Shown here: piece by piece, positions 45,381-56,300 of the stretch
Layout of the letters: each line of letters starts with the position of its first letter
Position numbering within the stretch: position 1 is the first letter of the stretch
Assembly (NCBI GenBank): GCA_965222065.1
Contig: OZ244933.1
Coordinates: forward strand, 868,001-932,000
DNA length: 64,000 nt
Origin: GM7GCV1 sp965222065
GTDB taxonomy: Bacteria > Pseudomonadota > Gammaproteobacteria > Pseudomonadales > GM7GCV1
Direction: 5' to 3'
The notes under the pieces: generated by a model
Told to the model about the DNA's origin: nothing
The model's input: only the letters and a program-made list of their open reading frames with translations
The model's database searches: none
Translations under genes and position numbers: made by a program

Positions 45381-45995
45381 TTAAATATCAATGCCGCCAA
45401 AGGACATAAAGCCCAGTGACATCAGGCCAACAGTAATAAACACAATGCCAAGCCCCTGAAGGCCTTGCGGAATATCACTGTATTTCAGTTTTTCACGAAT
45501 ACCAGCCAGTGCGATGATCGCCAGTGCCCAGCCAACCCCGGCACCCAGGCCATAAACCGTACTTTCGGCAAAGTTGTAGTCACGCTCGACCATAAACAGG
45601 GACGCACCCAAAATGGCGCAATTCACTGTAATCAGGGGGAGAAAGACACCCAGCGCGTTATAAAGCACGGGAACAAACTTATCGAGGAACATCTCGAGAA
45701 TCTGCACCATGGCCGCAATAACACCTATATAGCTGAGCAAGCCAAGAAAACGCAGGTCAACCTCGCCGAAACTGGAGCTGATCCAGGTTAACGCGCCCTC
45801 GTCAAGCAACAGCCCAAGAATGAGGTTATTAACCGGTACAGTAATGCCCACGACCACAATGACCGCAATGCCCAAGCCAATGGCCGCACTAATCTTTTTG
45901 GAAATTGCCAGGAAGGTACACATGCCCAAAAAGAACGCCAGGGCCATGTTTTCGATAAAGATCGAACGGATAAAAAGTCCCAGATAATATTCCAT
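45381..45995 (-). CDS. nqrE: Na+-NQR subunit E
   Basis: 204 residues, six helices. FIENMALAFFLGMCTFLAIS and VNCAILGASLFMVERDYNFA carry the conserved cysteines that, with NqrD, coordinate iron in the membrane. It overlaps the nqrD stop by one base. Confidence 0.97.
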   Translation of the reverse strand: MEYYLGLFIRSIFIENMALAFFLGMCTFLAISKKISAAIGLGIAVIVVVGITVPVNNLILGLLLDEGALTWISSSFGEVDLRFLGLLSYIGVIAAMVQILEMFLDKFVPVLYNALGVFLPLITVNCAILGASLFMVERDYNFAESTVYGLGAGVGWALAIIALAGIREKLKYSDIPQGLQGLGIVFITVGLMSLGFMSFGGIDI

Positions 45996-46666
45996 TAGTG
46001 AGCCTCCCCGTGCGAACTAAACTTGGTGTTGGGACAAATCTTGAACTCGGGTTCTTCTACCTGCTCGGGCTTCCATTCACGCAAGGCCCATATATACAGG
46101 CCAATCAGGAAGAACGCACTCGGAGGCAGTAGCAGAAGCCCATTGTTTACGTAGAACTCCGGCATAACCTGGACACCCATAAGGGTACCCGAACCAAACA
46201 GCTCACGGACCACCGCCACAGCAATCAAAATAACGCTGTAACCAAGACCGTTGCCTATGCCATCAATCACACTCATGAATGGCGGGTTTTTCATGGCAAA
46301 GGCCTCAGCCCGACCCATCACAATACAGTTGGTGATAATCAGACCCACAAATACTGAAAGCTGCTTGCTGATATCGTAGGCCACGGCCTGTAGCACCTGG
46401 TCCACACAAATCACCAGCGAGGCAATAATCGTCATCTGCACGATAATGCGGATGCTACCGGGAATAATGTGGCGAATCATCGAAACGAACAGGTTTGAAA
46501 ACGCCAGGACTGTTATCACCGCGATACACATAACCAACGTGACTTTCAGGTTGGAAGTAACCGCCAGGGCTGAGCAGATTCCCAGAATTTGCAGCGCAAT
46601 GGGGTTATTTTTAAAAACCGGGGTTGTCAGTGTTTCTTTCACTGCTTTGGGTAGAAATCCCACCAT
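45995..46666 (-). CDS. nqrD: Na+-NQR subunit D
   Basis: 223 residues, six helices. NPIALQILGICSALAVTSNL and LIITNCIVMGRAEAFAMKNP contain the paired cysteines of the inverted NqrD/NqrE fold. The short polar C-terminus is typical. 2 bases after nqrC. Confidence 0.97.
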   Translation of the reverse strand: MVGFLPKAVKETLTTPVFKNNPIALQILGICSALAVTSNLKVTLVMCIAVITVLAFSNLFVSMIRHIIPGSIRIIVQMTIIASLVICVDQVLQAVAYDISKQLSVFVGLIITNCIVMGRAEAFAMKNPPFMSVIDGIGNGLGYSVILIAVAVVRELFGSGTLMGVQVMPEFYVNNGLLLLPPSAFFLIGLYIWALREWKPEQVEEPEFKICPNTKFSSHGEAH

Positions 46667-46668
46667 AA

Positions 46669-47469
46669 TTAGGCACTCCCCTCTTTAAGATTATTGAGGA
46701 ATTCTTTGAATCCGTATTCACCAAGCCAGAACTGGACCATGTTATCAACACCTCTGGTCGTCAACGTGGCACCTCCCAGGCCATCAACCCGGTATTCTGC
46801 ATTAGATGCATTTGGATCGACCGAACCCTTGATGACTTCAAGTGCCAGCTCACCGGAATCGTATACTTGCTTGCCTTCCCAATTCTGTTTCCAGTTAGGG
46901 TTGTCAATTTCACCGCCAAGCCCGGGAGTCTCCTTGTGTGCAAAGAAACCAATACCGGCAACGGTCGACATATCTTCTTCCAGAGCAAGGAAGCCCTGCA
47001 TGGTTGACCAGAGACCATAGCCGCGAACAGGCAGGATAACCTTGTCCAGATTGTCACTATCATCATAAACCAGATAAACGACTGAATAGTTTTCCCGACG
47101 ACCAATCTGGGCAATATCATCGGTACCGAGCTCCTCAAAACCTGATGAAAGCTCGCCGGTGGATTTGGCAGCCTGAAGGTGGTTATAGCTAGCCGGATCG
47201 ACATCATCAGAAAAAGTTCCTGTACGCAGATCCACAACACGGGTTTCAACTGCCTCGAACTGCTCTTCAACAGGTACGCCTTCCTGCAGCAGACCAGCCG
47301 CCGCGAGAATATTCATCTGGCGATCGCGCTCGATATTGGCTTGCTGCGCCGGCTTGAGCGAAACTGCAGCCGTGGAAACCACGATGGCGCAGATCAGGCA
47401 GACACCAAATGCCACCAGGACTGTGCCGACAATTGAGTCTTTATTAAACTTTTTGGGTTCACTAGCCAC
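46669..47469 (-). CDS. nqrC: Na+-NQR subunit C
   Basis: 266 residues from a GTG at 47469 with GAGGAGGG upstream; the frame is open to 47514 but that part is inside nqrB. One helix (VGTVLVAFGVCLICAIVVST) and a periplasmic FMN domain; the flavin is bound covalently to a Thr in DGLGGATLTTRGVDNMVQ. The gene overlaps nqrB by 8 bases. Transfer of FMN to this site needs ApbE, not encoded in this window. Confidence 0.95.
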   Translation of the reverse strand: MASEPKKFNKDSIVGTVLVAFGVCLICAIVVSTAAVSLKPAQQANIERDRQMNILAAAGLLQEGVPVEEQFEAVETRVVDLRTGTFSDDVDPASYNHLQAAKSTGELSSGFEELGTDDIAQIGRRENYSVVYLVYDDSDNLDKVILPVRGYGLWSTMQGFLALEEDMSTVAGIGFFAHKETPGLGGEIDNPNWKQNWEGKQVYDSGELALEVIKGSVDPNASNAEYRVDGLGGATLTTRGVDNMVQFWLGEYGFKEFLNNLKEGSA

Positions 47470-48664
47470 GGGCAACCCTCCTCTTGATATTGGCCTCAAC
47501 CACAAAGTGGTCAATCAGGGGCGCAAACAGGTTGGCAAACAGGATGGCAAGCATCATGCCTTCCGGGAAGGCCGGGTTGGCTACGCGGATCAGTACGCAC
47601 ATAAAGCCGATCAGACCGCCAAACCACCAGCGCCCCGCATGCGTCATACTGGCCGATACGGGATCGGTGGCCATAAAGATCATACCGAAGGTAAAACCGC
47701 CCAGAACCAGATGCCACTGCCATGACATATCAAACATGTAGTTGCTATCACTGCCAATCAGGTTAAACAGGGTGGCAGTGACGACCATACCAATAAAGGT
47801 ACCGGCAACAATTCTCCAGCTGGCAATACCCATGACCATTAACGCGATACCGCCGAGCAGGATCAAAAAGGTCGAGGTTTCACCCACAGACCCCTGCATC
47901 ACACCGAAAAAGCCATCCCACCAGGTCATTTGTGACTCAACCGCAGCCATCCCCTGCTGGGCAGCAACACTGAGCATGGTCGCACCGGTAAAACCGTCAA
48001 CGGCCGTCCAGACCGCGTCACCACTCATGCTTGCCGGGTAGGCAAAGTAAAGGAATGCCCGACCAGTCAGTGCCGGGTTCAGGAAGTTTTTACCGGTTCC
48101 ACCGAAGACTTCCTTGCCAATGACAATCCCGAAGCTGATACCCAGGGCGACCATCCATAGCGGGATGTTGGGTGGACAGATCAATGCAAACAGGACCGAA
48201 GAGACAAAGAACCCTTCATTAATCTCATGCCCCCGGACCGTGGCAAAGAGTACTTCCCAAAAGCCACCGACTATAAACGTCACAGCATAGATGGGAATAA
48301 AGAAAACCGCGCCGTACCAGAAATTGTCCCAGAGACTGTTGGGATCATGACCAGCCAGCAGGCTGATAAATATCTCATGCCATGTACCACTGCCGTCGAC
48401 ACCTGGCGTAGCAGCTATAAAGGTATTGGCCTGGAAGCCCAGATTCCACATACCAAAGAACATGGCAGGAAAGGTACAGGCCCAGACAGTGATCATGATA
48501 CGTTTCAGGTCGATACCATCACGAACATGCGAAGCAGCCGTCGACTGCTTGTTGGGCATGTAGAAAATGGTGTCGACAGCCTCATAGAGGGCATACCATT
48601 TTTCATGCTTGCCGCCCTTCTCAAAGAGGGGCGCCATATCGTCAAGAATTTTGCGCAAACCCAT
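47462..48664 (-). CDS. nqrB: Na+-NQR subunit B
   Basis: 400 residues, ten helices. Covalent FMN Thr in VDGFTGATMLSVAAQQG, and the ubiquinone/riboflavin-related block FLNPALTGRAFLYFAYPASM. NqrB forms most of the sodium path. Coupled with nqrA (2 bases apart) and nqrC (overlap). Confidence 0.97.
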   Translation of the reverse strand: MGLRKILDDMAPLFEKGGKHEKWYALYEAVDTIFYMPNKQSTAASHVRDGIDLKRIMITVWACTFPAMFFGMWNLGFQANTFIAATPGVDGSGTWHEIFISLLAGHDPNSLWDNFWYGAVFFIPIYAVTFIVGGFWEVLFATVRGHEINEGFFVSSVLFALICPPNIPLWMVALGISFGIVIGKEVFGGTGKNFLNPALTGRAFLYFAYPASMSGDAVWTAVDGFTGATMLSVAAQQGMAAVESQMTWWDGFFGVMQGSVGETSTFLILLGGIALMVMGIASWRIVAGTFIGMVVTATLFNLIGSDSNYMFDMSWQWHLVLGGFTFGMIFMATDPVSASMTHAGRWWFGGLIGFMCVLIRVANPAFPEGMMLAILFANLFAPLIDHFVVEANIKRRVARG

Positions 48665-48666
48665 TA

Positions 48667-50010
48667 CTAGCCCTCTCTCTCAATGCGGTCAAGATTGTCA
48701 CGAAGAATCGGACCGTACTCATACTTGCCCGGACAGACAAAAGTACAGAGCGCCAGGTCTTCTTCGTCCAGTTCTAGCGCACCAAGTTGCTGCGCCATAG
48801 CGGTATCTCCCACAATCAGTGAACGCAGTAATTGGGTTGGCAGAATATCCAGTGGCATCACTTTTTCGTAAGCCCCCACAGGAACCATGGCGCGCTCACT
48901 ACCGTTGGTGGTTGTGGTGAAATCCCAGGACTTCCTGCCAAGTAAATTGGAGATATAAATGGGTAATGCCGAAAAGCGGTTTTTGCCCAAAACGCAATAG
49001 TGGAGCATAGGTCGTTCAGTCCCTTCTTCCAGAACAGATACCTGATTGTGGTATCGGCCGAGAAATGCCAGGGCACCATCCGCTTTTCGCCCGTTGAGGA
49101 TTGAACCGCTAACGACGCGATTATCACCTTCCTTAAGTTCGCCTTCGGTCAGCTCATCAAGATTGGCACCGAGGCGGGTTTTGATAATTTTGGGTTCCTT
49201 GACCTGGGGACCACCGATTGAAATCACTCGCTCACACCAGATCTTGCCCGTCGTGAACAGGCTGCCTATGGCGATCACTTCCTGGTACCCAATGGTCCAG
49301 ACCATCTTTTCAAGTGATGCAGGTCGCAAGTGGTGAATATGTGTGCCTGCATTACCCGCCGGATGGACACCGGAAAATTTCTCAACCTGCACACGTTCAT
49401 GACCTGGTACAGCTACCTCTGCATCACCTGTGCAGACAAATACCTTGCCTTCGGTCAGGTTGGTAAGCACTTCCACGCCAGCCTGGAAATCGGGATTATA
49501 TTCAGCAATCACCAGGGCAGGATCTACGGCCAGTGGATTCGTGTCAGTCGCTGTCACAAAAATCGCAACAGGGGCACTGTCAATCGCCGGAACCTTGCTG
49601 AATGGACGGCTACGAAAAGCCACCCACTGGCCTGAGTCGACCAGTTGCTTGACAACAGCCTCTCGATCAATCGATCCCAATTCATTTTGGGAATAACAGG
49701 TAAAGGTATTTTGCTCACCGTTCTCATCGATCTCGATCACCACGGAGAGCAAGGCACGCTTATCACCACGATTAATCGCCGCGACTGTTCCTGAAGACGG
49801 AGCGGTGTAGATAACCCCTGGTGTTTTTTTATCTTCGAAAAGTGTTTGACCCAGGGCGACCTTATCCCCTTCCCGAACGGCCATTGTGGGCTTCATGCCG
49901 ATATAGTCGGGACCTATAACGGCAACCGTTTTCACGGCTTTCCCGGTGGATATCTGCTGCGGCGGTGCACCAGATATAGGGACATCTAGTCCCTTCTTTA
50001 TAGTAATCAT
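48667..50010 (-). CDS. nqrA: Na+-NQR subunit A
   Basis: 447 residues from the ATG at 50010 (MITIKKGLDVPISGAP), the conserved start; an upstream extension to 50073 has no conservation. A soluble quinone-associated subunit with the conserved blocks VREGDKVALGQTLFEDKK, VHPAGNAGTHIHHLRPA and CTFVCPGKYEYGPILRDNLD. First gene of the nqr operon, which pumps Na+ outward from NADH oxidation. No convincing promoter boxes are visible upstream. Confidence 0.96.
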   Translation of the reverse strand: MITIKKGLDVPISGAPPQQISTGKAVKTVAVIGPDYIGMKPTMAVREGDKVALGQTLFEDKKTPGVIYTAPSSGTVAAINRGDKRALLSVVIEIDENGEQNTFTCYSQNELGSIDREAVVKQLVDSGQWVAFRSRPFSKVPAIDSAPVAIFVTATDTNPLAVDPALVIAEYNPDFQAGVEVLTNLTEGKVFVCTGDAEVAVPGHERVQVEKFSGVHPAGNAGTHIHHLRPASLEKMVWTIGYQEVIAIGSLFTTGKIWCERVISIGGPQVKEPKIIKTRLGANLDELTEGELKEGDNRVVSGSILNGRKADGALAFLGRYHNQVSVLEEGTERPMLHYCVLGKNRFSALPIYISNLLGRKSWDFTTTTNGSERAMVPVGAYEKVMPLDILPTQLLRSLIVGDTAMAQQLGALELDEEDLALCTFVCPGKYEYGPILRDNLDRIEREG

Positions 50011-50258
50011 AGACTTGGGCCTACAACCGATTATTGAAAAACTGGGATTTGTTGAGTAACTAGCGACTCTCACACTAATCTGTTGCCTGTCCTCTTCGCC
50101 CTAAACAGCGATCAGCAAACTCTCCACGAAGCCTGGCAACAGGTTATAAAATTCTTGATTTCCAGACAGCGCACTGGCTTCCAAAATCAGCCGGCCATTA
50201 TAGGGATCGACTTGGCTAAATGCCAGTTACAAGGCCATTCAAGTGTTTGATAAAACAT

Positions 50259-50289
50259 CAAAAAAGAACAGGGCGGTGAATCCGCCCTG
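50259..50289 (-). terminator. Terminator after the GAPDH gene
   Basis: On the minus strand CAGGGCGG-ATTCA-CCGCCCTG followed by TTCTTTTTTG; 8-pair stem. It ends the GAPDH transcript about 45 bases after its stop. The rest of the 320-base gap to nqrA (50011-50258) shows no gene, tRNA or clear repeat; it should contain the nqr promoter. Confidence 0.85.
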
Positions 50290-50333
50290 CGATCGCCGTT
50301 GACAGGTTTTCACCGACAATGACAGCAAAAAAA

Positions 50334-51803
50334 CTAGGGGGTTCCCAGAGGATAGACCGGGTAAACCACTCCTGCCATTCTTTCCAAAACCCGGTATACC
50401 TGACAACTATAGCCAAATTCATTGTCGTACCAGAGATAGACAACGACACTGTTGCCATTACAAATTGTCGCCTGGGCATCAAATACACAGGCGGATCGCG
50501 ATCCGACGATGTCACTGGAAACCACTTCGGGAGAATCCGTGAAATCTATCTGGCGATGAACCTCGGAGTGAAGTGAAGCCTCACGAACAAAATCATTGAG
50601 CTCCTCTACGGTTAATTCCTTTTCCAGCGTCAGATTCAGAATGGCCATGGAAACATCAGGGGTCGGCACGCGTATGGCATTACCCGTCAACTTTCCATCC
50701 AGCTCAGGAAGCGCTTTGGCAACGGCCTTGGCCGCACCCGTTGAAGTCAACACCATATTCATTGGTGCCGAACGGCCACGGCGGTCCGCTTTGTGGTAAT
50801 TATCAATCAGGTTTTGATCGTTGGTATAAGCATGCACTGTCTCAACATGGCCGCGAATTATATGGAAGTGGTCGTTGAGCAACTTTAGTGCAGGAACAAT
50901 CGCATTGGTTGTACAGGAAGCGGCCGAAATTATTTTGTCATCAGGCAGGATATCTTTATGGTTGACTCCCATCACAATATTTTTGACCTCACCTTTGCCA
51001 GGGGCAGTGAGCAGGACTTTTTTGACACCTCTTGATTTAAGGTGCTGCGACAGCCCCTGCTCATCACTCCAGGCCCCGGTATTATCGACCACAATCGCAT
51101 CGCTGATTCCATACGACGTGTAGTCAATCTCCGCCGGGTTACTGGCATAAATAAGCTGAACCACATTGCCGTTAATCACCAGTTGCTCTTTATCCTCAAG
51201 AACACGAATCGTGCCTTTGAAAGAACCGTGCACCGAGTCCCGCCGCAATAAACTGGCCCGTTTCACTATGTCACTGGGCGCTGTTCCGCGACGGACCACA
51301 ATGGCACGCAATCGAAGCACATCCCCACCCGCGGCTTTTTCCGCCATTAGCCGGGCAATCAACCGGCCAATCCGGCCAAAGCCATACAAAACAATATCCT
51401 GTGGCTGCTCCAGTGGCTTGGCTGGCGCATCGGCCGCATCGCCAACCTCTTCACGAACATAATCGGCGATAGACAAGCCACGGTTGTCCGCCATATAGCT
51501 GGAGGTAATCCGTCCTATATCGATATGTGCAGGTGCCAAATTGAGCTTGGCCAATTCCTGAACCACTGGCCAGGTTTCAAATTCCGACAACTCACTGCGC
51601 TCAACCTGCCGCGCTGCGCGGTGGGCCTTCATAATATCGATCACCGAACGGTTAACCAGCGAACGACCATAGATGTAACAGGCCACGTTGTGCTTTCGGT
51701 ATAAACGACCAATAATCGGGATCATGTTTTCAGCCAACTCTTCGCGTTCTTTCCAGTCGCTGAAGAAGTCGTGGGGAATGGGGCGATTCTGCTGGTCGTT
51801 CAC
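50334..51803 (-). CDS. Glyceraldehyde-3-phosphate dehydrogenase with N-terminal extension
   Basis: 489 residues from a GTG at 51803 with GGAG 6 bases upstream; a TTG at 51815 is also in frame. The NAD domain begins only at about 137 (VLYGFGRIGRLIARLM). The catalytic Cys is about 297 in SAASCTTNAIVPALKLL with its His in VETVHAYTNDQN, and the C-terminal domain is intact (YLWYDNEFGYSCQV). The 130-residue helical N-terminal part (FFSDWKEREELAENMIPIIG...) is found in the long bacterial GapDH group seen between nqr and mfd in Pseudomonas. Likely gluconeogenic; cofactor preference not readable. Confidence 0.93.
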   Translation of the reverse strand: MNDQQNRPIPHDFFSDWKEREELAENMIPIIGRLYRKHNVACYIYGRSLVNRSVIDIMKAHRAARQVERSELSEFETWPVVQELAKLNLAPAHIDIGRITSSYMADNRGLSIADYVREEVGDAADAPAKPLEQPQDIVLYGFGRIGRLIARLMAEKAAGGDVLRLRAIVVRRGTAPSDIVKRASLLRRDSVHGSFKGTIRVLEDKEQLVINGNVVQLIYASNPAEIDYTSYGISDAIVVDNTGAWSDEQGLSQHLKSRGVKKVLLTAPGKGEVKNIVMGVNHKDILPDDKIISAASCTTNAIVPALKLLNDHFHIIRGHVETVHAYTNDQNLIDNYHKADRRGRSAPMNMVLTSTGAAKAVAKALPELDGKLTGNAIRVPTPDVSMAILNLTLEKELTVEELNDFVREASLHSEVHRQIDFTDSPEVVSSDIVGSRSACVFDAQATICNGNSVVVYLWYDNEFGYSCQVYRVLERMAGVVYPVYPLGTP

Positions 51804-51983
51804 GTCGTACTCCAAGTTTGGTTTTTGGTCTTAATTTGCGCGCGAATTATAGGCTGCGCAGCGCCGGACACCAACCCAATAACTAATATAACTTATTGTT
51901 TTTTCTATATTTTTTTGAAAAATAACATCAAAAGAAGTCAATATAAGTAACTAACTTACATTTGTAGCAAGCTTACAGGGAAA

Positions 51984-53207
51984 TCAGCGGAAATTACTGC
52001 AAATGCAGTTTCGCCCGGATTTCTTGGCCCGGTATAACTCCGCATCCGCCCGCTTGAGCGCATCAACGGGTCGCTCATCATCGTGCAGGGCCACCGCCCC
52101 CATACTTACGCTAGTCTTGATCACCTTTCCTGGAGAGGCATTTTTGCGATAGGAAGCGCCCGATTTATTATTTCTGGGCCGCTGTCGACGATTGCGAATC
52201 GCAATCTGGTAAGCCGCAATTTTTTTTCTTACCTTATGCAATGTCTCCATTACGCGGTCGGGGTCACGCTGACGAAAAACAAAGCTGAATTCCTCGCCGC
52301 CATACCTGTATACCTTGCCTCGCTCACCCACATCTACCATCAGTGCGGCAACCAGCTTTAAAACTTCGTCACCAGTATCATGGCCATGCGTGTCATTAAG
52401 CGATTTAAAGCGATCAATATCTGCCATCACCAGAATATCTCCCGGCTTCAGGGTTTCCATCTCACGATTAAGGGCCTTGCGATTTAGCAGGCCGGTCAAC
52501 TCATCGCTGTATAGCATCGACAGCATGGATGAAATTGCACCAACAAACAGGCTGATACCACCCGCCAGTATCATCACGGTGGAAATCATGGGCACTTGTA
52601 ACCAATTCAGCGTGGCAAAACTGAAAACCCCCGCAAAGAATACACCCGCCCTTGTCGATTCCCTTTTGATCACAAAGGCCAGAAGGCTGCAAAGAATGGC
52701 CCCGACAAAAAAGTAAAAACCTTGGCTGGACAAAATAGTTGGCGCATCCGTGCGCGGAAGCCAGATCTGATGAAGGTCAGACCAGATGCTTAAAGCCATA
52801 ATGCCAGCTAAAAACAACATCGGGGCAATAAGAGCGACGACAATCCCCATTGGTTCAACCGTTCGTCTCTCGGGAAGCACGGCAAGTAAAATCAAACCCG
52901 CGGGCACCAACAGGCTCAGGAGAAAATAAATGGAGCCGGGACGAGGCTCAGACAGAGGCATTTGCAGTTCCGTCTGTATACAAACATAGACCACAATAAG
53001 CAGAAATGCCGCACCTGCTTCACGGGTTCGATTCAGTACAAGGGAAAGCACCGAGACCAGAATCAGCAAGTAATAGGGTAGTTGCTTCAAGCCCAACATA
53101 AGTTCCGGTGTTGCCCGCTCAATTAACGGGACAAAAAAAGCCGCTAGCGCTAAAAGCACCGAAGGCAGCACCAGAGGTGCAATGAGCGGTTTTTGAACTA
53201 AGCTCAT
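51984..53207 (-). CDS. Membrane-bound diguanylate cyclase
   Basis: 407 residues. Seven or so helices fill the first 230 residues, followed by a GGDEF domain with DIDRFKSLNDTHGHDTGDEV and the active-site loop YRYGGEEFSFVF (GGEEF). The I-site RxxD five residues before the loop is missing, so product inhibition at this site is not expected. Makes cyclic di-GMP. The membrane part, without a named sensor family, may detect small ligands or membrane state. Confidence 0.92.
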   Translation of the reverse strand: MSLVQKPLIAPLVLPSVLLALAAFFVPLIERATPELMLGLKQLPYYLLILVSVLSLVLNRTREAGAAFLLIVVYVCIQTELQMPLSEPRPGSIYFLLSLLVPAGLILLAVLPERRTVEPMGIVVALIAPMLFLAGIMALSIWSDLHQIWLPRTDAPTILSSQGFYFFVGAILCSLLAFVIKRESTRAGVFFAGVFSFATLNWLQVPMISTVMILAGGISLFVGAISSMLSMLYSDELTGLLNRKALNREMETLKPGDILVMADIDRFKSLNDTHGHDTGDEVLKLVAALMVDVGERGKVYRYGGEEFSFVFRQRDPDRVMETLHKVRKKIAAYQIAIRNRRQRPRNNKSGASYRKNASPGKVIKTSVSMGAVALHDDERPVDALKRADAELYRAKKSGRNCICSNFR

Positions 53208-53355
53208 GGGCAGACACGGAAGGGTTCTCGGCCAGCATTCTAGCCTAGCAAATTCCAGCTTCCCAATACGGGCTTAAATCGCAGTTTGCTTGCTCACTCA
53301 GCGGCAATCACTACAATAGCGCCTCTTTTTTATAACCAGTATCGAAATTCCCCCG

Positions 53356-56300
53356 TTGATCTCACTTCCAAAGCTTCCACTACCCCGGGATACAGACCAA
53401 TCCTGTTATTGGCCTTCAGGCAATGCCTCGGCCCTGGCTTTGTCTGTAGCGCAGAATCTGGCCAATGAGTCTTTACTGGTCATAGCCTCCAGCGCACATA
53501 TGGCCCAGGAGCTAAACGCGGCATTCAGGTTTTTTGTCGGCAACAACCGGGATGTCATCAGTTTTCCTGATTACGAAACCCTTGCCTACGATTTCTTTTC
53601 ACCCGGGGAAGACCTGATTTCTGATCGGCTGCGGACCCTGTTTCAACTCGGTTCCCACTCTCCCGCTGACAAGCCGTTTATATGCATTGTGTCCATCAGC
53701 ACACTTATGCAACGACTCGCACCGAAAACGTTCGTTGTTGGCGGCAGTCTTTCTTTAGAAATCGGTGATCGCTTTGACCTGGAAACAAAACGCCTACAGT
53801 TAACCGATGCCGGTTACCGCTACGCGGAAACAGTTACTGAACACGGCCAGTTTGCAATTCGCGGTTCATTGATGGACGTGTTCCCCATGGGACAGGAACT
53901 GCCCCTGAGAATTGACCTGTTTGATGATGAAGTTGAAACCATCCGGTGCTTTGACCCGGACACACAACTCACGGTTGAAAAGGTCGATCGGGTTGAAATT
54001 CTTCCCGGACGGGAATTTGGTCTCACTCGCGAAGACATCAATCGTTTTAAAAACAACTGGTATACCCGCTTTGAAGGTGATCCGGAGCAATCGCAGGTCT
54101 ACCAGACGGTCAGCAAGGGCTTTTCTCCCCAGGGGATCGAGAGCTACCTGCCCCTGTTCCACGAAACCATGGCGAGCCTGTTTGATTACTTGCCCAGCAA
54201 CCTGACAATTATCAGCGCTCCCGATATCGCTCAAAGCGCCGAACAATATTGGCGCGAAGTAAGCACGCGCTATGAACAGTTTTCCGGCAATCTGGATCGT
54301 CCGTTGCTGAAGCCCGCAGAGGTATATTTTTCGGTGGGTGAATTACTCGGGAAAGTAAAAAACCACCGTCGCGTTGAGTGGGGTAAATCAGATCAGCCGG
54401 CATTTGAAGATCTGCCCGATATTTCCCTTAAACACCAGGCAGACGTTCCCAGCCAGGATCTTCAGGACCACATGGCCAGGATGGAACACTGCCTGCTGAT
54501 CGCCGAATCGGCCGGCCGCCGGGAAGTACTAAGCGAACTGTTGGAGCGAGACGATATTCATGCTCCTTACGTCAGCAACTGGGAGGCATTTCTTCGCTCC
54601 GAGCAAAAAACCGGGTTGGCCATCGCCCCACTGGAGCATGGTTTTGGCACGGTCTCCGGCCATCTGTCCATCATCACGGAAACCGAATTATTAAGCGAAA
54701 AAGTCAGGCAGCCTCGCAGTAGCCGTAACAAGCAGCAAAGCTGGGCAGACTCAGACCAGATTATTCGCAACCTGACCGAGCTGCGCATCGGTGCTCCGGT
54801 AGTACATATTGAGCATGGCGTAGGACGTTACCGTGGTCTGGAAACCCTGAAGGTCAACGGTCAGACCAACGAATTCCTGTATCTGGAATACGCAGAAAAC
54901 AACAAACTCTACGTTCCGGTTACCTCACTCAACCTTATTTCCCGCTATACCGGCGCAGACGTTGATACCGCCCCGCTAAACCGGCTTGGCAGTGACCAGT
55001 GGGATAAAGCCAAGCGCAAGGCCCGTGAACAAATTCGTGATACGGCCGCTGAATTGCTCGACATCTACGCTCGAAGAATGGCCAAACCCGGTCATTCGTT
55101 CCAGTACAGCGAATTGGACTACGAACATTTTTGCGATGAGTTTCCCTTCGAGGAGACGGAAGACCAGCAAACAACCATGGCGGCGGTGGAAGCCGATATG
55201 GCAGCAGAACGCGCCATGGACCGGCTTGTCTGTGGCGATGTGGGATTCGGCAAAACAGAAATTGCCATGAGGGCCTCTTATATCGCAGCAACGTCCGGGC
55301 GCCAGGTCCTGATGCTGGTTCCCACCACCTTGCTTGCCCGGCAACACTACGACAGCTTTCGCGACCGCTTTGCCAATTGGCCTGTTCGCATTGACTCCGT
55401 ATCGCGACTTAAAAGCTCCGCAGATCAGGAAAGCGTCCTGAAAGACTTTAGCAATGGGAGCATTGATATCCTCATTGGCACCCACAAGCTGCTGACGGAT
55501 TCGGTCAAAACGGAAAAGCTGGGGCTACTGATCGTCGATGAAGAACACCGCTTTGGTGTACGGCAAAAAGAGAAGCTGAAAAGCCTCAAGGCCGAGGTCG
55601 ATATACTCACACTGACCGCCACCCCCATACCTCGAACACTCAACATGGCGATGGCTTCCGTTCGCGACCTGTCAATAATTGCCACCCCTCCAGCGAAACG
55701 TCTTGCGGTAAAGACCTTCGTGCGCAACTACGAAAAAGCGATCGTTAGAGAAGCGATACAGCGTGAAATGCTGCGCGGGGGACAAACCTACTACCTGCAT
55801 AATGAAGTACGTTCCATAGAGCGCGCTGCCCAGGAGCTGCGTGAACTAATGCCCGAATGTCGAATCGAGGTGGCCCATGGTCAGATGCGGGAGCGTAATC
55901 TTGAGTCCATTATTTCCGATTTCTATCACCACCGTTTTGATGTACTTGTATGCTCGACCATCATTGAAACCGGCATCGATATTCCCAACGCCAATACGAT
56001 TATTATCGATCGTGCGGATAAGTTCGGCCTGGCACAATTACATCAACTTCGCGGCCGCGTGGGCCGATCACACCACCAGGCTTACGCTTATCTACTCACC
56101 CCTGATATACGTTCCCTGACGGCTGATGCCGAGAAACGCCTGGAGGCTATTCAGGCAGCCGACCATTTGGGTAGTGGTTTCACCCTGGCCACCCACGATC
56201 TGGAAATCCGTGGTGCAGGTGAATTGCTGGGTGACAGCCAATCCGGGCAAATTCATGCCATTGGGTTCGAGCTTTACCAGCAAATGCTGGAACAGGCAGT